From Bradyrhizobium sp. ARR65 (GTDB lineage Bacteria > Pseudomonadota > Alphaproteobacteria > Rhizobiales > Xanthobacteraceae): a stretch of 64,000 bases of DNA. How positions within the stretch are numbered: position 1 is the stretch's first letter; each line of letters opens with the position of its first letter. Below, piece after piece: positions 59,261 through 64,000 of the stretch. Position numbers and translations under genes: made by a program. The stretch is from the NCBI RefSeq assembly GCF_000472385.1, contig NZ_AWZU01000014.1:96282-160281 (forward strand), read 5' to 3'. The notes under the pieces are model-generated. The model had not been told where the DNA came from. It did not search any database and saw only the letters and a program-made list of their open reading frames with translations.

Positions 59261-60348
59261 GCGATCAGCTTTCAGAAACGGTGCGGAGCAAAGGTGCTGG
59301 CGGTGCGGCAGTGATGGGGAATTCTCGGTGGTCTCGACCGAATACTCGGACCTTGGCTACTTTCTGCTGTCTGGCGATTGCCAACGTCGCGATCTGGGTA
59401 TGGACTCTGCAGGCGCTCAGCGGACGGCCAGAATTGCTCGGCACGGCGCTGCTAGCCTATATCTTCGGCTTGCGCCATGCCTTCGATCCAGATCACATCG
59501 CGGCGATCGACAATGTCGTGCGCAAATTAATGCAGGAGCAGCGGCCAACTACCATGGTCGGCTTCTATTTCGCGCTCGGTCACTCGAGCATCGTGATGCT
59601 CGCCTCTATCGCGATTTCCGGAACGGCATTGTCGACGCCAATCAGCGCATTCGGCAACTTCACCTTGATTCGGACTTCCATTTCAGCCTTCTTCTTGTTG
59701 GCGATCGGCCTGGCCAATTACTTCATTCTAAAATCCATATGGAAAACCTTCGTACACGTACATCGCGGCCGGAGACTCGCCGACGAGCATCTTGACTTGC
59801 TTCAGTCGATTCAAGGTCCGCTGAACTGCCTCTTTCGTCCGCTATTTAACGTCGTCGCGCGATCATGGCACATGTTTCCCGTCGGCTTCATGTTTGGCCT
59901 TGGCTTCGACACGGCTACCGAAATTGGCCTGTTCGGGATATCCGCTACGCAAGCGGTGCAAGGCACGTCGTTCTCGATGATCCTTCTATTTCCGCTGCTT
60001 TTTGCAGCAGGAATGACGCTGATGGATACCGCAGACAGCGTGTTGATGACCCATGCTTACGGCTGGGCGTTTGTGAAGCCGATCCGCAAACTCTGGTATA
60101 ATTTGACGCTAACCTCTGTTTCGGTGGTCGTAGCGCTCTTCATTGGCGGGCTCGAACTGCTCGGGCTGATAGGCGACAAGCTCGGCCTTGAAAGTGGGGC
60201 ATGGGGCGTCATCCACAATCTGAATTCCCATATGGATGATCTAGGCTACGTGGTCGTAGCGCTCTTTGTCGTAAGCTGGATCTGCTCCGCCCTGCTCTAT
60301 CACTTTGGACGTTATGACGACCTTTCCCTTGATCAGACGTCACCATGA
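59257..60348 (+). CDS. NiCoT family nickel/cobalt permease (NhlF/HoxN-like)
   Basis: An eight-helix transporter of up to 363 residues. TTG 59257 overlaps the preceding stop; ATG 59314 (MGNSRWSRPNTRTLATF) is an equally good start and gives 344. Signatures: YIFGLRHAFDPDHIAAIDNV (helix 2 metal motif), YFALGHSSIVMLASIAIS, and GMTLMDTADSVLMTHAYGWA later. NhlF-type members import cobalt for cobalt nitrile hydratase, and this gene is beside such a cluster, so cobalt is the expected ion. The gene is intact. Confidence 0.92.
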   Translation: MSDQLSETVRSKGAGGAAVMGNSRWSRPNTRTLATFCCLAIANVAIWVWTLQALSGRPELLGTALLAYIFGLRHAFDPDHIAAIDNVVRKLMQEQRPTTMVGFYFALGHSSIVMLASIAISGTALSTPISAFGNFTLIRTSISAFFLLAIGLANYFILKSIWKTFVHVHRGRRLADEHLDLLQSIQGPLNCLFRPLFNVVARSWHMFPVGFMFGLGFDTATEIGLFGISATQAVQGTSFSMILLFPLLFAAGMTLMDTADSVLMTHAYGWAFVKPIRKLWYNLTLTSVSVVVALFIGGLELLGLIGDKLGLESGAWGVIHNLNSHMDDLGYVVVALFVVSWICSALLYHFGRYDDLSLDQTSP

Positions 60349-60682
60349 GCGCGCATCTACTACTGGGGCGTAGAGCGGCGGCATTCATTTTGCCGGGGCC
60401 ACAGGAAGACCGCAAGGAGCGGGATCTCGTCCCAGAGCTGGGAAGATCCCGATTGCGAACGTCACAACTGACGCTAGCGTCTAGCTGAACGCGTGGCAGC
60501 CCGACTTCCTCCCTGGCCTTTGTTAGAGCGTCGTAGATCCTGACCTGCAGCATGGGAAAGCGCCTTTTCAGCTCCTCTCCACCCGCCCAGGCGCCATCCT
60601 TGGTCGCAAATTCGGCCTTCAGCCGACCGTCCACCTCGATCGCATAGCCTGAAGCAGGCAGTTCTTGAGTAGCTGCAACCAT
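60209..60682 (-). CDS. Small hypothetical protein with run-on C-terminus
   Basis: The first 66 residues (ELPASGYAIEVDGRLKAEFA; TKDGAWAGGEELKRRFPMLQ; VRIYDALTKAREEVGLP) look like a short conserved Bradyrhizobium protein that normally ends near here. In this window the frame continues another 90 Arg/Ser-rich residues, antisense into the 3' end of the cobalt permease gene. A shift of frame would stop it at TAG 60481-60483. The natural stop may have been lost by an indel. Real N-terminal part; doubtful tail. Confidence 0.45.
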   Translation of the reverse strand: MVAATQELPASGYAIEVDGRLKAEFATKDGAWAGGEELKRRFPMLQVRIYDALTKAREEVGLPRVQLDASVSCDVRNRDLPSSGTRSRSLRSSCGPGKMNAAALRPSSRCALMVTSDQGKGRHNVQSDRAGRSRSSLRQRALRPRSLDHPYGNSDCG

Positions 60683-60788
60683 CTTAGCCCCGTGAGTCGT
60701 TCGGCCATTTGATTAGCGCGAGTCGGATATCACACACCAGTTCACGCCCGGTGAATCATCTGCGAGAATCAACCGAGGCGGATACTGT

Positions 60789-61313
60789 TCAAGAATGGGC
60801 GTTTGCATCGTCGGAACAGGCGGACGGCCTCCCGTTCGAGCGAAGGCAAGCGCGATAGAGCCACGGTTCCACGTAGCTACCCTTCCAGATCCCTGAACCG
60901 GCGCGCTCCGCATCTCGCTGAGCAGCAGCATATCTGCCTTTCGAGTATTGCGGCCAATCCAACGCCAGCCCATTGCGAACAAGCCATTCGCCGAGGTCCG
61001 ATCCCGCGACCGAACAGGTCGCGACCGTTCGGCCATATTGGTCGAGGCTGAGTGGCGAGCAATTCACCGGACGCCGCGCAATGAATGCGTCAAGCTCGTT
61101 TGCTGCCTGCGCGCCGCAGCGATATTGCAAGCTGTCCTCGCCGCGGCACAGCTGGCTGCTCTCCGGCGCGTCGACACCCCAGAGCCGGATGCGGATTCCA
61201 TGAATCTCCAGCGTGTCGCCATCAATGACGCTGACCTGTCCGAAGAAATCATCGGCCAAAGCCGCGCCGGACAGCAGCAAAAACATCAATGTCAAGGTTC
61301 GGCGCTTCAGCAT
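60789..61313 (-). CDS. Exported thermonuclease (SNase-like) family protein
   Basis: A 174-residue secreted nuclease. Signal peptide 1-20 (LTLMFLLLSGAALA). The staphylococcal-nuclease fold has D31-G-D33-T (VSVIDGDTLEIHG), R43, D48 and E51 in IRLWGVDAPESSQLCRGED, and the catalytic arginine in DQYGRTVATCSV. Four or more cysteines (QLCRGE, QYRCGA, NCSPL, TCSVAG) suggest periplasmic disulfides. A stand-alone gene common in Rhizobiales; it would degrade DNA or RNA with calcium. Confidence 0.9.
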   Translation of the reverse strand: MLKRRTLTLMFLLLSGAALADDFFGQVSVIDGDTLEIHGIRIRLWGVDAPESSQLCRGEDSLQYRCGAQAANELDAFIARRPVNCSPLSLDQYGRTVATCSVAGSDLGEWLVRNGLALDWPQYSKGRYAAAQRDAERAGSGIWKGSYVEPWLYRACLRSNGRPSACSDDANAHS

Positions 61314-61331
61314 GGCGGTAGGTACCGGTCG

Positions 61332-61556
61332 TTATCGCACATCGCGCGGATTGAATTTCGGCCAGTTCTCAAGCGGCTTTAGCGACGGCAGGTTCTTAGG
61401 CGGCTCTGGATAGTGAAATTCCGTGCCGCGCAGCCAGCGCCCCTCGAACCGCGCCCAGAACAGGATTGCATCCATCTGCCAGGTAAACTCATAGATTCTC
61501 CAGACGCCGTCGTTCTCTATCACTTCGCCCGTCGCATTGAGCGGCAGGCTATTCAA
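61332..61556 (-). CDS. Conserved hypothetical protein, 74 residues
   Basis: TTG 61556 start overlaps the stop of the upstream gene by 3 bases, indicating coupling. VIENDGVWRIYEFTWQMDAI, LFWARFEGRWLRGTEFHYPE and LPSLKPLENWPKFNPRD are rich in aromatic residues and resemble a short Bradyrhizobium family with no known role. No signal peptide or membrane helix. Confidence 0.65.
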   Translation of the reverse strand: MNSLPLNATGEVIENDGVWRIYEFTWQMDAILFWARFEGRWLRGTEFHYPEPPKNLPSLKPLENWPKFNPRDVR

Positions 61557-61888
61557 CCGACAGAGCGCATAGATTTCTGCCCATGCTCGCGGATATAACG
61601 GTCTTCTAGCGCAACATGGTACGGCCGGTCGGCGCGCCAGCGCAGTCCGCCGCCACGTGGATAGAAGCCTTGGCGCGGCATCATGAATTCGGGAATGCGC
61701 GCGATCGCCTTGCCGATCCGACGCGCCTCATCCGACGAGAGCTTGCTGACACCGAAGCTGTAGCGCTGCGCGTCATCGCGGCAATAGAGCCATGCCAGGG
61801 TCACGCCGTTGGCGTCCTTGACCACGTAGCACTCGGAATTTTCCCGGACCAAGGTCCAGGGCGGCTTAAAACTGCGGCTTGACTTCAT
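61553..61888 (-). CDS. Conserved hypothetical protein, 111 residues
   Basis: ATG 61888 is preferred to the upstream in-frame start. SRSFKPPWTLVRENSECYVV, KDANGVTLAWLYCRDDAQRY and SSDEARRIGKAIARIPEFMM are recognisable as the common short rhizobial family in which the tail (LSSDEARRIAKAIARLPEL) is constant. The function is unknown. It is translationally coupled to the 74-residue gene. Confidence 0.75.
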   Translation of the reverse strand: MKSSRSFKPPWTLVRENSECYVVKDANGVTLAWLYCRDDAQRYSFGVSKLSSDEARRIGKAIARIPEFMMPRQGFYPRGGGLRWRADRPYHVALEDRYIREHGQKSMRSVG

Positions 61889-61938
61889 AGGAACAAAATA
61901 AGAACATAGCACGTCGACGGTCAACCTGGAACAGGGTC

Positions 61939-62145
61939 ATGTCCTCGGTCCATCAGGCGAACGAACAGGATAATGGACTGGAGGCTGCCGTCGATCAGAC
62001 GATTGCCGTTTGCGACGGCGATCCGCGCGCGGCTGTTCGCGTGCTGATCGTCGCGAACAACCTTTTGGAATCCGAGATAGCGGATTTGAAGAAGGCTGTA
62101 TCGCATGCCTACATGCGCGGGCGCTTTCGGACTTACAGTGGTTGA
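61939..62145 (+). CDS. Conserved hypothetical protein, 68 residues
   Basis: ATG 61939. NGLEAAVDQTIAVCDGDPRA, AVRVLIVANNLLESEIADLK and VSHAYMRGRFRTYSG match a small, well conserved Bradyrhizobium-type protein, predicted all-helical with a dimerisation helix. Divergent from the two-gene unit at 61553. No function known. Confidence 0.7.
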   Translation: MSSVHQANEQDNGLEAAVDQTIAVCDGDPRAAVRVLIVANNLLESEIADLKKAVSHAYMRGRFRTYSG

Positions 62146-62215
62146 ACCTCGGAGTCGATGAAGCGGGATGAAACGTCAGGATCGCGGCCGATGATTATCG
62201 AGAGTGCACCCTGAG

Positions 62216-62325
62216 ATGTGCAATCTATATTCCATCACGACCAACCAGGCGGCGATCGCCGCCCTGTTCAGACGCATGAACCGGTACGTCGGCAACCTGC
62301 CGGCGATGCCTGGTGTTTTTCCAGC
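62216..62325 (+). pseudogene. SOS response-associated peptidase (YedK/HMCES), N-terminal stump
   Basis: MCNLYSITTNQAAIAALFRR, then MNRYVGNLPAMPGVFP. Cys2 is the residue that forms the thiazolidine crosslink with abasic sites in YedK/HMCES. After VFP the sequence no longer follows the family (about 220 residues expected). The break lies about 200 bases from group II intron sequence. A remnant left by insertion or deletion. Confidence 0.75.
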
Positions 62326-62519
62326 ACAGCAACATCGATCCCACCGTCGGCGTGCGTTTCCGTTTTTGAAGGATCGAGACACACTTCGTGTCGCGTCAAA
62401 GCACAGGTCCGGCATGATCAGCTCTAACGTCAGCAGTGCCTGCGCGCTTCTTCCGGCTCGCTTGAGTGTCTCCCCATCGAAGAAGGCAGAGGATATCGCG
62501 GCAACCCTCTCAAGAACAA

Positions 62520-63112
62520 ATTGGCCAGGACGGGACTGATCACGCCACCTTGGGGTGTTCCCCGGTCGCGAGCGGTAATCGCTCCGTCTTTGCCTTGCAT
62601 CGACGCTGTTAGCCAGCGTTCGATGTAGAGCAGAGCCCATTCCTCTTGCACATGCTTCCTGACGGCCTTCATGAGCAACTTGTGGCTGATATTGTCGAAC
62701 AGGCTTTTGATGTCGAACTCCAGCACCCAGTCCATCTTCCAGCACAGTTGCCGGGTGACGCCGACGGCGTCCAGCGCGGATTTTCCGGGCCGGTAGCCGT
62801 AGGAGTCGGGAAGGAAGATTTCCTCGAGTACTTGTTCAATCTGCAGCTTGACGACCGTCTGCGCCACGCGATCAACGGCCGCGTCCCGCCATTCGCTTTT
62901 GGAATCTCGACCCGCCGCACCGGCGGAGGAAAGTAGCTCCCTGACGACAGCCGATTCCAGAGCTTGTAAAGGTTGCCCTTCAAGTCTTTCTCAAAAGTTT
63001 CGAGCGACACCTTATCCACGCCGGCCGCGCCCGCATTGGATTTGACCAATCGGTAGGCCTTCATCACTGTCTGCTTGTCGATATTGTACTGCTTACGTCC
63101 GGTTACACTCAC
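62520..63112 (-). pseudogene. ltrA: Group II intron reverse transcriptase/maturase, deleted and truncated
   Basis: Start SVTGRKQYNIDKQTVMKAYR, then VDKVSLETFEKDLKGNLYKL and RVEIPKANGGTRPL. Here about 16 bases are lost and the frame resumes at VDRVAQTVVKLQIEQVLEE, DSYGYRPGKSALDAVG, LEFDIKSLFDNISHKLLM and RGTPQGGVISPVLANLF. It then breaks off before the YADD catalytic motif. The RT palm, maturase X and endonuclease domains are absent. Confidence 0.85.
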
Positions 63113-63405
63113 ATGTCCTCCTGCTCATCGCAGTTGCAATATGGGCGCAACCCACTTGTTTCGGCCCCTTCGCTCCAGTCCCATTACAGCACCTTCATCA
63201 CTACTACGAACCGATCCGCCCCAGTGTTGTGCTTCGGTACTCTCGTCTCGCGGTGTGCGCCGCTTGAACTTCTCCCTTGGCATCACAACGACTGGTTCCT
63301 GCAGTTCTCTACAAGAGCCTGTATCCAGATCGCGTCCCCTAAACGCCGGTCGCCATCCGCGCAGTAATCCAGGCGCCTCACGGATTGATCTCAGGGATGG
63401 CACGC
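62520..63405 (-). mobile_element. Group II intron, 5' portion with broken reverse-transcriptase gene
   Basis: On the minus strand the element begins with a GTGCC-like 5' end near 63400 and has a structured non-coding part (domain I-III segments such as GTGATGAAGGTGCTGTAATG and GGAGCGAAGGGGC) followed by the maturase gene from 63112. The ribozyme 3' end and the rest of the maturase are missing at about 62520, so it cannot splice or move. Exact 5' boundary is approximate. Confidence 0.65.
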
Positions 63406-63444
63406 GCCCCTGATTTTGGCGACGCCTAAGTAATTTTCGACGCG

Positions 63445-63627
63445 TCATCGGAAGATTCGCTTTCGCTCGCCTTCTGGATACTTACCTGCCCCGTAAACCC
63501 GCGACTTTTGCAACACTTGCTCGTGACCGCGCCTTTTAAGCGAAGCCACAGTGTCGTGGTTTTGCATCTGCGCCTGAAACGCCGATGCAGGAGGGCCATC
63601 CTCCATCTCTCGTAAAGCTGTACGCAT
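63445..63627 (-). CDS. Doubtful small ORF between intron and IS66 remnants
   Basis: A 60-residue frame (REMEDGPPASAFQAQMQNHD; SLKRRGHEQVLQKSRVYGAG) preceded by AAGGAGGTGA, but 16 bases from the ATG. It lies in the joint between the group II intron and the truncated IS66 tnpB. It may be a real small gene of the original host locus or part of a mobile element. Not recognised. Confidence 0.3.
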   Translation of the reverse strand: MRTALREMEDGPPASAFQAQMQNHDTVASLKRRGHEQVLQKSRVYGAGKYPEGERKRIFR

Positions 63628-63845
63628 TAAATTCGGTTATTCACCTCCTTCATGCTCTGCAGCACACCATGCCAGATCACCTTCAAAAGATCGCCGCGAC
63701 GACCACGAAAGCAGAACAGATGACCGCTCAGCGGATCACGCTGCAAGATCTCCTGCACCTGCAAAGCCAAGGACGGAAAACCCTTCCGCATGTCGGTGTA
63801 GCCGGTCGCCAGCCACACCCGCACGCCGGCCGGCAAGGGAATCAT
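63627..63845 (-). pseudogene. tnpB: IS66-family accessory protein TnpB, C-terminally truncated
   Basis: IPLPAGVRVWLATGYTDMRK, GFPSLALQVQEILQRDPLSG and HLFCFRGRRGDLLKVIWH are the first two thirds of IS66 Orf2. After KVIWH the family sequence (normally continuing to about 115 residues) is replaced by GVLQSMKEVNNRI. ATG 63845 overlaps the tnpA stop (ATGA), the regular arrangement in IS66 elements. The transposase gene tnpC would follow but is absent here. Confidence 0.85.
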
Positions 63846-64000
63846 CGCGGCCGTCCATTGGTCAGCGCCGCCACGACTGCGGTCAGCGTCGCCGCATCGA
63901 CCGCGCCGGTGATCCGCATCCGAGCCCCGGCCGCGAACTCGATCTCGATCGCACCGCAGGTCCCGGAGGGCGCCGTCAACGGCTGCCGATCCGGCGCAAC
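63842..64000 (-). CDS. tnpA: IS66-family accessory protein TnpA, C-terminal part (continues beyond window)
   Basis: The frame is open to the window edge. AIEIEFAAGARMRITGAVDA and ATLTAVVAALTNGRPR are the usual C-terminus of IS66 TnpA (Orf1). Its TGA overlaps the tnpB ATG. The N-terminal HTH lies outside. It was not in the long-ORF set because no start lies inside the window. Confidence 0.8.
   Translation of the reverse strand, partial: VAPDRQPLTAPSGTCGAIEIEFAAGARMRITGAVDAATLTAVVAALTNGRPR

Noticed and set aside
1..64000. CRISPR array, rRNA operon, prophage structural genes or a known anti-phage defence system
   Set aside because: No regularly spaced direct repeats, no rRNA sequence, and no phage structural or defence-signature proteins were seen in the window.

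Overview
The window is GC-rich alphaproteobacterial chromosome. Gene content and intergenic repeats point to Bradyrhizobium or a close relative in the Nitrobacteraceae: norEFCBQD with FixK2-like boxes, a GapR/DUF2312 protein, an aph-acad pair, many small rhizobial hypothetical genes, and palindromic repeats beginning GTCATTCCGG. This assignment is inferred from sequence character, not from a database search.

Layout. 1-4452: 3' part of an RND efflux operon (adaptor plus inner-membrane pump) and a half-length membrane protein. 4453-7675: a decayed stretch ending at tRNA-Trp, with serine- and tyrosine-recombinase remnants and a frameshifted gene. 7826-10932: serine hydrolase, histidine phosphatase, short-chain dehydrogenase. 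11094-12702: an IS110-family insertion with repeat sequence upstream. 13173-22959: lipid and amide metabolism (APH-like kinase, acyl-CoA dehydrogenase, TetR, RidA, class III CoA-transferase, hydantoinase B/A). 23312-27327: small membrane proteins, a LysR stump cut off by a divergent glycosyltransferase/UDP-galactopyranose mutase pair, and GapR. 27480-34310: LysR plus a likely operon of 2-hydroxycarboxylate transporter, CitE-like lyase, class III CoA-transferase, AtoE-like permease and lactonase-like amidohydrolase, which reads as uptake, CoA activation and cleavage of a hydroxy-di- or tricarboxylate. 34568-40160: complete nitric oxide reductase cluster norEFCBQD on the minus strand, with FNR/FixK2-type boxes before norE and norC. 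40545-41499: gene debris (TcuA stump joined to a Crp/Fnr tail, broken NTF2-like gene). 41582-44099: alsDS acetoin genes. 44678-51539: cupin, a FecCD-type ABC importer, a frameshifted beta-propeller gene and an aldehyde dehydrogenase. 51656-55255: molybdate-type regulators (HTH plus binding-protein domain; ModE-like) and a cut-off ModA-like gene. 55263-60348: a decaying cobalt-type nitrile hydratase module (truncated beta, frameshifted alpha, accessory protein) with a GlxA/AraC regulator, a deleted GlxA copy and an intact NiCoT cobalt permease. 60481-64000: small hypothetical genes and a nuclease, then nested debris of a YedK gene, a group II intron and an IS66 element.

A recurring theme is single-base frameshifts. 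At least six lie in runs of three to four identical bases (in the gene at 6318-7105 twice, ridA, the NTF2 remnant, the 48918 propeller gene and nthA), and repairing them restores family-typical reading frames. Some pseudogenes here may therefore be assembly errors. The modA/nthB junction, the GlxA internal deletion, the LysR stump, the TcuA/Crp fusion and the intron/IS66 debris cannot be explained that way and are genuine rearrangements.
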